DNA of 64,000 bases from contig NZ_JBMERO010000001.1 of assembly GCF_049310945.1 (NCBI RefSeq), forward strand, positions 186,001 through 250,000, in the 5' to 3' direction. A program made the translations under genes and the position numbers. Below are positions 15,504 to 24,447 of the stretch, one piece after another. The stretch is from Bacillus_BS sp049310945. Its GTDB lineage: Bacteria; Bacillota; Bacilli; Bacillales; SA4. Each line of letters starts with the position of its first letter. Position 1 is the first letter of the stretch. Below the pieces are notes generated by a model. That model ran no database searches, was not told the DNA's origin, and saw only the letters and a program-made list of their open reading frames with translations.

Positions 15504-17864
15504 TTAAGAAGTAGATGCTTCTTCACTCGTGCGAGTAATTAAAACCTCTCTTGGTTTACTTCCTTCATAAGGTCCAACGATTCCTCTTGCTTCCATCGCA
15601 TCAATAAGTCTTGCAGCACGCGTGTAGCCAACTCGAAATCTTCTTTGCAGCATTGAAACGGATGCCGTTTGCATTTCAACGACAAGTGCAACAGCATCAT
15701 CATACAATTTATCATCCACTTCATCAGCATGGGCAGTTGTTGATTCTGATGGAATCATATTTGCTTGATATTGTGCCTTCTGCTGTGAGATGACAAAATC
15801 AACAACATTCTCTACCTCTTGATCGGAAAGAAATGCTCCTTGAACACGTATAGGTTTAGACATTCCCGCCGGTAGAAAAAGCATGTCCCCTCTTCCTAGT
15901 AACTTTTCAGCTCCACCCATATCTAATATGGTTCTAGAATCTATTTGAGACGAGACACTAAAGGCAATTCTCGAAGGAATATTGGCTTTAATAACACCTG
16001 TAATAACATCAACTGATGGACGCTGTGTCGCGATAATGAGATGGATACCGGCGGCCCGAGCCATTTGGGCGAGTCTTGTAATCGCATCTTCAACATCTGA
16101 GGAAGCGACCATCATCAAATCTGCAAGCTCATCAATAATTACCACAATAAAAGGCAACAAAGGTTGTTTTGCCTCTTCTTCTTGATTTTGACGCTTAATA
16201 TATTCATTGTAACCCTCAATATTTCTCGTACCCGTATGAGAAAAAAGTTCGTATCTTCTCTCCATCTCAGACACAACCTTTTTCAATGCTTGTGCAGCTT
16301 TTTTAGCATCTGTTACAACAGGTGCTAGCAAATGAGGAATTCCGTTGTACATGTTTAATTCAACCATCTTTGGATCAATCATCATCATTTTGACTTCATG
16401 TGGTTTTGTTCTCATCAAGATGCTTGTAATGATGCCATTAATACATACACTTTTCCCGCTCCCAGTGGCCCCGGCAACAAGTAGATGAGGCATTTTATTT
16501 AACTCAGCTACTACAGCTTCACCTGAAATGTCACGACCTAAGGCAATCAATAGTTTCCCATCCTTATTACCATTATGTGGGGAATCTAAAACCTCACGTA
16601 ATGTAACCATAGATACTTCTTCATTCGGAACCTCAATTCCAATCGCTGATTTACCTGGGATAGGAGCCTCAATTCGAATATCCTTAGCAGCTAGAGCCAA
16701 TGCTAGATCATCGCTTAAATTAACTATCTTACTAACTTTCACTCCTACATCAGGGTATACTTCATATTTCGTCACTGCAGGACCTAAATGAACTTTTTTT
16801 ACTCGTGCTTTTACTCCAAAGCTCTCAAATGTGCGTTCTAATTTTCGGATGTTGACCCGAATCAATTCATTGTCTTGACCACTTGTCTTATTGTTTGGCA
16901 GAGACAAAATATCAAATGGTGGTAACTGATAATCTAAATTTTCCTCTTCAACAAAAGTAATCTTAGGCGATTCCACTTCATCGACCACAGGTTCCTCCAC
17001 TAGATTCTGAGTATTTGATCTTGCTTCAGAACTGGTCACCTGAGAGCTATCATTTTGACGATCCTGAAAATTCGAAATAACTGGCTGAATAATTGCTTCT
17101 TCTTCATGAGGATAAATCGTTTCTTCATCTCCAACTAACTCTTCTGTGGAAGCAGTTGTTTCTGTTGGGGAGTTTCTCTTTTTTGTTTTAGCTTTTTTAG
17201 AAGCAGCTTGTCCCTTTTTTTGAAACAATGAAAGAATATCTGCTTTAAAAGAGGTGAATTGTTTATTCATAAGATGATAGATTGGAACCACTAATTTACT
17301 CAAAACATCCTTAAGGGATTTTCCTGTTAGTAAGATTGCTCCGATAATCATCAATAATAGGGCAAACAATTCTGTGCCTTTAGCCGCAAATAATATGTGG
17401 AATAGAGCAAACAAAACGGCTCCAATCATCCCACCACCTAAATCCTCAACAGCGGTTCCACCACTAATTTCCGTTTTGAAAAGTTCAAACGTATTTAGAA
17501 TGACAGAAGGCTCTTTTAATGCGCTCTTCTCGATGAGTGGCTCAAAAAGTTCAACATGACTAAATAATAGTAATGAGGCAATAATTAAATAAGCACCAAT
17601 AGCACGCAAATGAAATAAAAATGGATTTTGCCGTTTCCATATATAATAGATCGATAGTCCTAAAAGCCCAAGTAACATGATCATATACCACTGACCCATA
17701 AAGAAACGAGTGAACTTTGTTAAGATTTGCCCGACTATTCCTAGCCCTAAAATCGCAATGATTGTCATGGTAAACAGAGTTAAACCAATTAATTCGAATT
17801 TTATTGTATGCTTCCAATCCAGCTTATTTCTTTTTTGTCGTTGCTTCTGTTTTGCCATTTTCAC
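15504..17864 (-). CDS. spoIIIE: DNA translocase SpoIIIE/FtsK
   Basis: A membrane-anchored hexameric DNA pump that moves the chromosome into the forespore. The 786-aa product has four N-terminal transmembrane helices (about 28-180), a charged variable linker (about 200-320), the FtsK alpha/beta motor with Walker A GATGSGKS and Walker B FIVVIIDELADLMM, and a C-terminal gamma winged helix (QRRFRVGYTRAARLIDAMEA) that reads SRS/KOPS-type sites. The place next to tepA and ylzJ identifies it as SpoIIIE rather than the SftA paralogue. The start could be the ATG at 17858 (MAKQKQ). Confidence 0.95.
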   Translation of the reverse strand: MKMAKQKQRQKRNKLDWKHTIKFELIGLTLFTMTIIAILGLGIVGQILTKFTRFFMGQWYMIMLLGLLGLSIYYIWKRQNPFLFHLRAIGAYLIIASLLLFSHVELFEPLIEKSALKEPSVILNTFELFKTEISGGTAVEDLGGGMIGAVLFALFHILFAAKGTELFALLLMIIGAILLTGKSLKDVLSKLVVPIYHLMNKQFTSFKADILSLFQKKGQAASKKAKTKKRNSPTETTASTEELVGDEETIYPHEEEAIIQPVISNFQDRQNDSSQVTSSEARSNTQNLVEEPVVDEVESPKITFVEEENLDYQLPPFDILSLPNNKTSGQDNELIRVNIRKLERTFESFGVKARVKKVHLGPAVTKYEVYPDVGVKVSKIVNLSDDLALALAAKDIRIEAPIPGKSAIGIEVPNEEVSMVTLREVLDSPHNGNKDGKLLIALGRDISGEAVVAELNKMPHLLVAGATGSGKSVCINGIITSILMRTKPHEVKMMMIDPKMVELNMYNGIPHLLAPVVTDAKKAAQALKKVVSEMERRYELFSHTGTRNIEGYNEYIKRQNQEEEAKQPLLPFIVVIIDELADLMMVASSDVEDAITRLAQMARAAGIHLIIATQRPSVDVITGVIKANIPSRIAFSVSSQIDSRTILDMGGAEKLLGRGDMLFLPAGMSKPIRVQGAFLSDQEVENVVDFVISQQKAQYQANMIPSESTTAHADEVDDKLYDDAVALVVEMQTASVSMLQRRFRVGYTRAARLIDAMEARGIVGPYEGSKPREVLITRTSEEASTS

Positions 17865-17893
17865 ACCCCAGATTTTTCTTATGTCTACCCTCT

Positions 17894-17923
17894 ATTATAA
17901 AGAGAAGTTTTCCATAAGTTCAA
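17894..17923 (-). promoter_or_regulatory. spoIIIE promoter
   Basis: Minus strand: -35 TTGAAC (17918-17923), 18-bp spacer, -10 TATAAT (17894-17899), about 30 bp upstream of spoIIIE. Confidence 0.7.
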
Positions 17924-17939
17924 TCATTTGTGTGAAATA

Positions 17940-17968
17940 AAAAAAGAACTTAAGAATTTCTCAAGTTC
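17940..17968 (-). terminator. tepA-ylzJ terminator
   Basis: GAACTTGAG and CTTAAGTTC pair on the minus strand and are followed by TTTTTTT. It lies 12 bp past the ylzJ stop. Confidence 0.75.
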
Positions 17969-17979
17969 ATTAGTAAAGC

Positions 17980-18192
17980 TTATTGTATCGAGATCGTACT
18001 CCCCGGCAAATATTCGTCGTTTAAAAAATGCTGAGGATCTGAACTTAATAAACGAACGATACGGTAGCCTTGATCTTCATTTCTTTCAACTAGCATTGAT
18101 ACACCGCATACTTCAACAAATAGTTGATTTGAAAATTGTGTCTCATCTGGCGGATATATCAACTCGGCTGGCATCATTGTGTATAGTATCAT
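17980..18192 (-). CDS. ylzJ: YlzJ-like protein
   Basis: A 70-aa protein of the YlzJ family, beginning MILYTMMPAELIYPPDE and ending in a hydrophilic DEYLPGS segment. No transmembrane helix or catalytic motif is visible, and the function is unknown in the family. Its start overlaps the tepA stop by four bases, so it is translationally coupled to tepA, as in B. subtilis. Confidence 0.85.
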   Translation of the reverse strand: MILYTMMPAELIYPPDETQFSNQLFVEVCGVSMLVERNEDQGYRIVRLLSSDPQHFLNDEYLPGSTISIQ

Positions 18193-18947
18193 TGCAGCAT
18201 CTTCCCATTCTGTTCCGTTTGGCCATGTTCTTCGATTAGTTCATTTAATTTGGCAATAGCTTTTCCTATTCCACCTACCTCATTAATTAGCCCGTACTTT
18301 ACAGCATCCTCACCAACAACATTTGTCCCAATATCTCTTGTTAAATTCCCTTTAGAAAGCATGAGTTCCTTGAATCTATCTTCGGTAACATTTGAATGCT
18401 TCGTTACAAATCTGACCACTCTATCCTGCATTTTATCTAAGTATTCGAACGTTTGTGGCACTCCGATTACGAGTCCTGTTAGACGTATAGGATGTATGGT
18501 CATGGTTGCAGTTTCAGCGATAAATGAATAATCAGTCGAAACTGCAATTGGAACACCGATAGAGTGACCTCCACCTAACACAATCGAAACTGTTGGTTTT
18601 GATAAAGAAGCAATCATTTCTGAAATAGCAAGTCCTGCTTCAACATCTCCACCTACAGTATTTAAGATGATTAAGAGACCCTCGATTTTCGGATTTTGTT
18701 CAATGGCAACAATTTGCGGTATAAGGTGTTCATATTTCGTTGTTTTATTTTGTGGTGGCAGTTGAATATGACCTTCAATCTGGCCAATGATTGTTAGGCA
18801 GTGAATTTTAGAATCATTTCCCATTTGTGGAACATTTGTTTGGCCAAGCTGCTGGATTTTATCTATTAGACCCTCTTTCGGATCTTCCTTTTTCTCGTGG
18901 TCTTGATTGGGTTGTTGCTCTGAAACTTTCGGTTTCTCCTGTGACAT
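18189..18947 (-). CDS. tepA: ClpP-like serine protease TepA (translocation-enhancing protein)
   Basis: A 252-aa member of the ClpP/crotonase fold. After an acidic, low-complexity N-terminus (about 1-45) come strand-helix repeats with LLIILNTVGGDVEAGLAIS, the nucleophile region GGGHSIGVP and the His region TMTIHP. In B. subtilis TepA aids preprotein translocation and degrades small acid-soluble spore proteins during outgrowth. It is followed by overlapping ylzJ and then spoIIIE. Ser and His of the catalytic machinery appear present. Confidence 0.92.
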   Translation of the reverse strand: MSQEKPKVSEQQPNQDHEKKEDPKEGLIDKIQQLGQTNVPQMGNDSKIHCLTIIGQIEGHIQLPPQNKTTKYEHLIPQIVAIEQNPKIEGLLIILNTVGGDVEAGLAISEMIASLSKPTVSIVLGGGHSIGVPIAVSTDYSFIAETATMTIHPIRLTGLVIGVPQTFEYLDKMQDRVVRFVTKHSNVTEDRFKELMLSKGNLTRDIGTNVVGEDAVKYGLINEVGGIGKAIAKLNELIEEHGQTEQNGKMLQ

Positions 18948-19059
18948 GAATTTCTCCTTTCAATCAATAAGATACACTTAGTATAAACTGTCCTTTTTTT
19001 TTCATTCCATTATGTTGAAACTTTAGAACATAATAGAGTCACATATAAAATCTAGTAAA

Positions 19060-19100
19060 TTAAAAAAATGCCTATCTCTCCCTTAGGAAAGATAGGCATT
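19060..19100 (-). terminator. rnjB terminator
   Basis: AATGCCTATCT and AGATAGGCATT form an 11-bp stem on the minus strand, followed by TTTTTTAA, immediately after the rnjB stop. Confidence 0.88.
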
Positions 19101-19102
19101 AA

Positions 19103-20770
19103 TTATGCTTCCATAATAATCGGTAAGATCATCGGTCTGCGTTTTGTTTTTTCATATATATATTGGTTAAGTGAATCTCTTATGCTGATTTTTAGTGACG
19201 TCCAATCAACCACTTGATCTTGAATACATTTCTTCATGATATCGTTGACTACATTAGTTACATCAACTAGAAGCTTCTCGGATTCTCTTACATAAACAAA
19301 ACCTCGAGAGATAATCTCTGGACCAGCTAATAGCTCTCTTCGATTTTTACTTAATGTTACCACTACAACTAAGATTCCATCTTGAGATAATAGTCTCCTA
19401 TCCCTTAAGACGATGTTACCAACATCTCCAACACCTAAACCATCTATCAGGACATTGCCTGCATTGATTTTGGGACCATACGTAGCCTTTTGGTTTATGA
19501 AATCAATTACTTCGCCCTTTTCTAGTATAAAAATTTGATTTTCTGACATACCCAGTGATTGAGCAACCTTTGAGTGGGCCTTTTGCATTCTAAACTCACC
19601 ATTGACCGGAAGTAAATACTTAGGTTTCATCAAGTTTAGCATGAACTTTATATCTTCTTGATTCCCATGTCCAGAAACATGAATTTTAAGATACCCATAA
19701 ATAACATTTACCCCTGTACGATATAAAAGATCTACAGATCTAGCGATACTAACTTCAGTGGCAGGTGTTGGTTCTGCTGCAACGATAACCGTGTCCCCTG
19801 CTTTAATTTGAACCTGTTTATGTGTTCCTTTAGCCAGTTTAGAGAGAACAGTTACGGGCTCTCCCTGATGGCTAGATACTATGATCGCTATCTCAGAATC
19901 AGAGAATTTTGATGCTTCATTCCAATGAATGATTGTCTCTTCTGGAATAGATAAATAGTCCAACTTTTGGGCCATTTCAATGATTTTAGCTAATTTATGG
20001 CCTGCACACACGACTTTTCTATTGGATTCTTTTGCTGCTTGTATTATATATTGTATTCGTTGAAGGTTGGTTGCATAGGTAGCAACAATAATACGACCTT
20101 CTGTCTTGAAAAATTCTTTATTAATTTCTTGCCCTACTTCGTTTTCAGAACCAGAGTAACCGGGTCTCTCTGCATTGATACTGTCAGATAATAAACATAA
20201 AACTCCCTTATTTCCGATCCCGGCCATTTTATCTATATCAGAACCATAAATACCAATTGAAGTTTGATCAAATTTATAATCTCCAGTATGTACGATAGCT
20301 CCTTGCGGTGTGTCAAATATAAGTCCGATTGAATCTGGAATACTATGTGTCGTTCTAAAGAAGGAGACTTCTACTTGATCGAAAGAAAGTGTTGTATGAT
20401 GATTGATTTCAATCAGATTAAGTGTTAAGTCTTCGTCCTCTAGTTCTTCTTTTGCTAGTGCTAGTGTTAGCTTGGTACCGTATACAGGAACCGAAAGCTT
20501 TCTAAGAACGAACGGAAGACCACCAATATTCTCTTTATGACCATGAGTTAAAAAGATCCCTTTAACTTTTTCTTTTTTCTCAACTAGATATGAAATGTCC
20601 GGAATAACCATGTCAATTCCAAGCATTTCATCAGCTGGTATCATTAAGCCAGCGTCCATAATAAATATTTGGCTGTTTGTCTCAAGGACATACATATTTT
20701 TGCCAACTTCACCGGCTCCCCCAAGGGAAAACACTTTAATTCTCTCTGTCTCTCTAGTACTCAATGCCAT
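19103..20770 (-). CDS. rnjB: Ribonuclease J2
   Basis: A 555-aa metallo-beta-lactamase/beta-CASP nuclease, partner of RNase J1 in mRNA decay and rRNA maturation. Metal-site elements include THSIPDSIG, HTGDYKFD and the beta-CASP HVSGHG. The first motif, normally HxHxDH in catalytically strong RNase J1, reads H76-G-H78-K-E80-N81 here, so the Asp and the last His are replaced. RNase J2 proteins are known to be weakly active and to work mainly as complex partners, which fits. Gene order (dapA-rnjB-tepA) agrees with B. subtilis ymfA/rnjB. Confidence 0.93.
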   Translation of the reverse strand: MALSTRETERIKVFSLGGAGEVGKNMYVLETNSQIFIMDAGLMIPADEMLGIDMVIPDISYLVEKKEKVKGIFLTHGHKENIGGLPFVLRKLSVPVYGTKLTLALAKEELEDEDLTLNLIEINHHTTLSFDQVEVSFFRTTHSIPDSIGLIFDTPQGAIVHTGDYKFDQTSIGIYGSDIDKMAGIGNKGVLCLLSDSINAERPGYSGSENEVGQEINKEFFKTEGRIIVATYATNLQRIQYIIQAAKESNRKVVCAGHKLAKIIEMAQKLDYLSIPEETIIHWNEASKFSDSEIAIIVSSHQGEPVTVLSKLAKGTHKQVQIKAGDTVIVAAEPTPATEVSIARSVDLLYRTGVNVIYGYLKIHVSGHGNQEDIKFMLNLMKPKYLLPVNGEFRMQKAHSKVAQSLGMSENQIFILEKGEVIDFINQKATYGPKINAGNVLIDGLGVGDVGNIVLRDRRLLSQDGILVVVVTLSKNRRELLAGPEIISRGFVYVRESEKLLVDVTNVVNDIMKKCIQDQVVDWTSLKISIRDSLNQYIYEKTKRRPMILPIIMEA

Positions 20771-20812
20771 ATCCTCCTAATTATTTAAAGATCCGTACAA
20801 ATCCACATTCAC

Positions 20813-20842
20813 ATTATAACTGATGACAGAATTGTAATTCAA
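20813..20842 (-). promoter_or_regulatory. rnjB promoter
   Basis: Minus strand: -35 TTGAAT (20837-20842), 18-bp spacer, -10 TATAAT (20813-20818), about 43 bp upstream of rnjB. Confidence 0.7.
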
Positions 20843-20872
20843 GTTAATTTATAGTAGAGAAGTCTTGAACAA

Positions 20873-20990
20873 GAGGCGCAATCGCCTCGTTTAGCCCAGG
20901 CAAAGCAAATGTTCGCGAAGACACAAAGGCGCTTTTTGCCTTTTGTCTTCGCGAACATTTGACCTCGAGGGGCTGGGCGCTGGAGCCGGA
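20873..20990. repeat. Palindromic intergenic repeat, copy 1
   Basis: A nested inverted repeat. The core (20906-20961) pairs CAAATGTTCGCGAAGAC with GTCTTCGCGAACATTTG and continues through a single bulge. The outer part (GCGCAATCGCCTCGTTTAG; CTCGAGGGGCTGGGCGCTGG) can pair partly. It shares its ends with 39264-39383. Similar GC-rich palindromes are dispersed in many Bacillus genomes; I give no family name because I cannot search. It lies between dapA and the rnjB promoter. Confidence 0.8.
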
Positions 20991-21029
20991 TTCAGATGCA
21001 CTAGCCCATATAAATTCTGATATTATAAA

Positions 21030-21060
21030 AAAGTCAGCCAAATAGTATTGGCTGACTTTT
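21030..21060 (-). terminator. dapA terminator
   Basis: AAAAGTCAGCCAA and TTGGCTGACTTTT form a 13-bp stem on the minus strand with a T-run. It directly follows the dapA stop codon. Confidence 0.9.
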
Positions 21061-21933
21061 CTATGAAAGTTTACTTAAAGTTGAAATAAGTGTAACTCTT
21101 TCCTGTTCAGTAAGTGGAACGAGCGGTAGTCGAACGGAACCTACATCTAAGCCCTTTAACTGTAAGGCTGTTTTTACGGGTGTTGGACTAGGTGCTTGAA
21201 ATAGGGCCTTCATTATTGGAAGTAAACGTTGGTGATGTTTTGCTGACTCTTTTACGTTTCCTACTTCAAACGCCTCAATCATTGCTTGCATTTCAGATCC
21301 GATAATATGCGAAGCAACTGATACAATGCCCTTTCCTCCAATAGCTAACACAGGAATTGTTAAGCCGTCATCTCCACTGTATAAGGCAAAGTCATCTGGT
21401 GTATTTGCTATAATTGATGTCATCGCATCTAAGTCACCACTTGCTTCTTTTACAGCGACTATATTTTTAATTTCGGATAAACGAAGAATTGTTTCTACTG
21501 AAATATTGACAGCTGAACGACCTGGAATATTATAAACCATTACTGGCAAACTAGTTGAACCGGCAATCTCTTTGAAATGTAAGTACAATCCTTCTTGATT
21601 CGGTCTATTATAGTAAGGGGCAACAAGCATAATTGCATCCACGCCAGCATTTTTTGCTTTCTTTGTTAATTCAATGGATTGCCTTGTATTATTACTGCCA
21701 GTCCCTGCTATTACTGGGACTCTTCCATCAACCACTGTGACAACATGCTTAAACAAGGCTACTTTCTCCTCAGTGGTTAAGGTTGGAGATTCTCCTGTCG
21801 TTCCTGCTATTACAAGTGAATCTGTCCCGTTTTTTATTAAATAATTTATAAGCTGCGTTGTTTTGGTTAAGTCGATGTTGCCCTTATGATCAAAGGGGGT
21901 CACCATCGCTGTCGAAATTTTCCCGAAATCCAT
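21061..21933 (-). CDS. dapA: 4-hydroxy-tetrahydrodipicolinate synthase
   Basis: DapA condenses aspartate semialdehyde with pyruvate, the first step of the lysine/diaminopimelate branch. The 290-aa TIM barrel has the typical GTTGESPTL motif near residue 45, the Tyr of MVYNIPGRS near 135 and the Schiff-base Lys in VAVKEASGD near 161. It is the last gene of asd-dapG-dapA and is followed by a terminator. Its product also feeds the dipicolinate synthase encoded just upstream by dpaA-dpaB. Confidence 0.96.
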   Translation of the reverse strand: MDFGKISTAMVTPFDHKGNIDLTKTTQLINYLIKNGTDSLVIAGTTGESPTLTTEEKVALFKHVVTVVDGRVPVIAGTGSNNTRQSIELTKKAKNAGVDAIMLVAPYYNRPNQEGLYLHFKEIAGSTSLPVMVYNIPGRSAVNISVETILRLSEIKNIVAVKEASGDLDAMTSIIANTPDDFALYSGDDGLTIPVLAIGGKGIVSVASHIIGSEMQAMIEAFEVGNVKESAKHHQRLLPIMKALFQAPSPTPVKTALQLKGLDVGSVRLPLVPLTEQERVTLISTLSKLS

Positions 21934-21962
21934 TTCTTAATCCTCCTTTAATACTCGAGCGG

Positions 21963-23192
21963 TTAACTTTCTTTTTCACACTCTGATAGCTGAAATGTAT
22001 CATGCAGTGAGTTTACTGTTTGGATAAGGTCAGAGTCTTTAACTAATACCCAGATGGTTGTATTGCTATCAGCTGATTGAAGAATTTGGATCCCATTTTC
22101 AGATAGAGATGTGACGATTTTGGATGTAACTCCTGGCACACCACTCATCCCAGCACCAACGGCCGACACTTTGGCGCAATTTCTTGTCACGACTGGTTCA
22201 TACCCAAGACCATGAAGGACATCTACTGCCCGATCTGTATTATCGCCTGAAACAGTATACACAACACCAGTTGGGTTTATATTAAAAAAATCTACACTTA
22301 TCTCAGCATTTGCCATTGCCTTAAATACTTCCTTTTGTGTATCGTAATATCCTTCTTTAGAGAACACTTTAATTTGAGTAACATCTGACACATGTGCAAT
22401 TCCGGTAATGACTCTCTCCTTAAAATACATTTCCTTCTTGGCAGCTCCTGATGAAGTAACTAAAGTCCCAACTCCATTTGAATAAGTAGAACGAACTCTC
22501 ATAGGGATTTTTCCCTGCATAGCAATTTCTACAGCACGCGGATGAATGACTTTTGCACCTTGATAGGCCATATTGCATACTTCCGTGTAAGTCACGACAT
22601 TTAAGTGACGAGCATTTTCAACGATTCTCGGGTCTGCTGTCATAACTCCTTCTACATCAGTGAAAATATCAATCCATTCAGCATTTAGTGCCACGCCAAG
22701 GGCCGAAGCAGATGTATCACTTCCCCCTCTGCCAAGAGTAGTAATATCTCCATCCTTGGAAATCCCTTGGAATCCAGCAACAACAATTACATCATTGTCC
22801 TGGAGCATTTCTAGTAACTCTTCACACTGCATATCAATAATTTTTGCATTTTGGTGGTCATTATTTGTTCTGAAACCTGCTCTTGCTCCATTTAATGCAG
22901 CTGCTTTAATTCCTTTATCATTCAACAAGTTTGAGAATACTACGGATGAAATAATTTCACCACATGAAAGTAATAAGTCATTCTCGCGTTTACTTACCTT
23001 TCCTTTGATTCCACCTATTAAGCTCAGCAAGGTATCTGTGGCATAAGGATCTCCCTTTCTTCCCATAGCAGAAACAACAGTAACAACCTTATAACCGCTT
23101 GCAAGAGCATCTTGAATATGACGAATTGCATGTTCACGACCTTCTTCATTTTTGACAGAAGTTCCACCAAATTTTTGAACGATTATCTTCAT
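21963..23192 (-). CDS. dapG: Aspartate kinase I
   Basis: The 409-aa aspartokinase phosphorylates aspartate for the Lys/Met/Thr/DAP pathway. The N-terminal kinase domain starts with VQKFGGTSV and contains GRGGSDTSA near 160. Two C-terminal ACT domains follow (about 265-400), where diaminopimelate is the known inhibitor in B. subtilis DapG. The place between asd and dapA identifies DapG rather than LysC or ThrD. Confidence 0.94.
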   Translation of the reverse strand: MKIIVQKFGGTSVKNEEGREHAIRHIQDALASGYKVVTVVSAMGRKGDPYATDTLLSLIGGIKGKVSKRENDLLLSCGEIISSVVFSNLLNDKGIKAAALNGARAGFRTNNDHQNAKIIDMQCEELLEMLQDNDVIVVAGFQGISKDGDITTLGRGGSDTSASALGVALNAEWIDIFTDVEGVMTADPRIVENARHLNVVTYTEVCNMAYQGAKVIHPRAVEIAMQGKIPMRVRSTYSNGVGTLVTSSGAAKKEMYFKERVITGIAHVSDVTQIKVFSKEGYYDTQKEVFKAMANAEISVDFFNINPTGVVYTVSGDNTDRAVDVLHGLGYEPVVTRNCAKVSAVGAGMSGVPGVTSKIVTSLSENGIQILQSADSNTTIWVLVKDSDLIQTVNSLHDTFQLSECEKES

Positions 23193-23267
23193 TTTGCCAC
23201 CCCAATCTAGATGTAGGAGGTTGGAGAGACTGTCTTAGGTAAGTAGCCAACCCCAATTTATTGTTCT

Positions 23268-24311
23268 TTATTTTACAATCCCTAATTTCAATAAACTTTC
23301 AGCAATTTGTACTGAGTTCCAAGCGGCACCTTTTAGAAGATTGTCTGAAACAACCCACAAATGGAATCCCTTGTCCTCTGTAAGATCCTTCCTAATACGA
23401 CCAACAAAAACATCATTTTTCCCTACACAACCCGCAGGCATAGGGTATACTTGCTCACTCGGATTGTCTTCAAGAATTACACCCGGTGCATTTGCAAGTA
23501 AGTTTTGGATTTCACTAGCTGTGATTGATCCTTTTTCAATTTCTATATAGACGCTTTCAGAATGTCCTGTCGAAACTGGAAGACGGACACAAGTAGCAGC
23601 AACCTGCAACTCTGGCATGCCCATGATTTTCTTTGTTTCATTCATCATCTTCATTTCTTCAAACGTGAATCCGTTTTCTTGAAATTGATCGATTTGAGGA
23701 ATCACATTGAATGCAATTTGATATTTTTTCTTGTCCGCTTTTACAGGTAATATCTCTGGAGTAAATGGTTCATTATTTAAAATGGCCTTTGTTTGGTTCA
23801 TAAGTTCTTCCACAGCTGCCGTTCCAGAACCTGACACAGCTTGGTAGGTTGAAACAATAATTCGCTTTAACCCGAATGCTTGCCGAATGGGCTCTAAGGC
23901 TACAACCATTTGTATTGTTGAGCAATTAGGATTGGCAATAATTCCATTATGATTGTGGAGTGCATGTTCATTCACTTCCGGAACAACTAATGGAGTACTT
24001 TCATCCATCCGAAATGCACTAGTATTATCGATTACAATTGCCCCTCTTTTCACTGCTTCTGGTGCAAGCTCTTTAGATATTGCGCCACCTGCACTAAAGA
24101 GAGCTATTTGAACACCTTCAAAGCTATCAGGTGTTGCTTCTTGTACAATTATTTCTTCACCTTTAAACAAAACCATAGTCCCTGCCGACCTCTTTGAGGA
24201 AAGTAGACTTAATTTTGAAATCGGAAAATCTCTATTCTCTAATGTTTTAATTATTTGTTGACCGACTGCGCCTGTTGCACCTAAAACAGCAACGTGAAAA
24301 CCCTTTTCCAT
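23268..24311 (-). CDS. asd: Aspartate-semialdehyde dehydrogenase
   Basis: Asd reduces aspartyl phosphate to aspartate semialdehyde with NADPH. It has the N-terminal Rossmann loop VLGATGAVGQQ, the catalytic Cys in IANPNCSTIQM and the catalytic His in LPVSTGHSES. I choose the ATG at 24311 (MEKGFHVAV), 347 aa, over an upstream TTG because GAAAGGGG precedes it, though through an unusual (TA)n tract of 11 nt. A SigA-type promoter and a hairpin lie between it and dpaB. Confidence 0.95.
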   Translation of the reverse strand: MEKGFHVAVLGATGAVGQQIIKTLENRDFPISKLSLLSSKRSAGTMVLFKGEEIIVQEATPDSFEGVQIALFSAGGAISKELAPEAVKRGAIVIDNTSAFRMDESTPLVVPEVNEHALHNHNGIIANPNCSTIQMVVALEPIRQAFGLKRIIVSTYQAVSGSGTAAVEELMNQTKAILNNEPFTPEILPVKADKKKYQIAFNVIPQIDQFQENGFTFEEMKMMNETKKIMGMPELQVAATCVRLPVSTGHSESVYIEIEKGSITASEIQNLLANAPGVILEDNPSEQVYPMPAGCVGKNDVFVGRIRKDLTEDKGFHLWVVSDNLLKGAAWNSVQIAESLLKLGIVK

Positions 24312-24359
24312 ATATATATATACCCCTTTCAACTAGGAAATTCAAAAAAATAATAAGCA

Positions 24360-24394
24360 AACAAATGAAGGAGAAAATGTCTATTCTCTCCTTC
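24360..24394 (-). terminator. Hairpin between dpaB and asd
   Basis: GAAGGAGA and TCTCCTTC pair on the minus strand across a 13-nt loop, followed by a T-rich stretch. It lies after the dpaB stop and after the putative asd promoter, so it could end dpaAB transcripts and also attenuate asd. Confidence 0.6.
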
Positions 24395-24413
24395 AATTAA
24401 TAGATTTAATTGT

Positions 24414-24442
24414 ATCATATATATTTGTATTATAAATGTCGA
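24414..24442 (-). promoter_or_regulatory. Putative asd-dapG-dapA promoter
   Basis: Minus strand: -35 TCGACA (24437-24442), 17-bp spacer, -10 TATGAT (24414-24419). It sits just past the dpaB stop codon and would give asd a vegetative promoter independent of the sporulation genes. Confidence 0.55.
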
Positions 24443-24447
24443 TCATT

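Noticed and set aside
20873..20990. CRISPR-like repeat
   Set aside because: The repeat is a single palindromic unit with one distant partner, with no regular spacers and no cas genes.
20844..21041. A 65-residue minus-strand frame between dapA and rnjB
   Set aside because: It is made of the palindromic repeat and the dapA terminator; the apparent codons are a by-product of the repeat.
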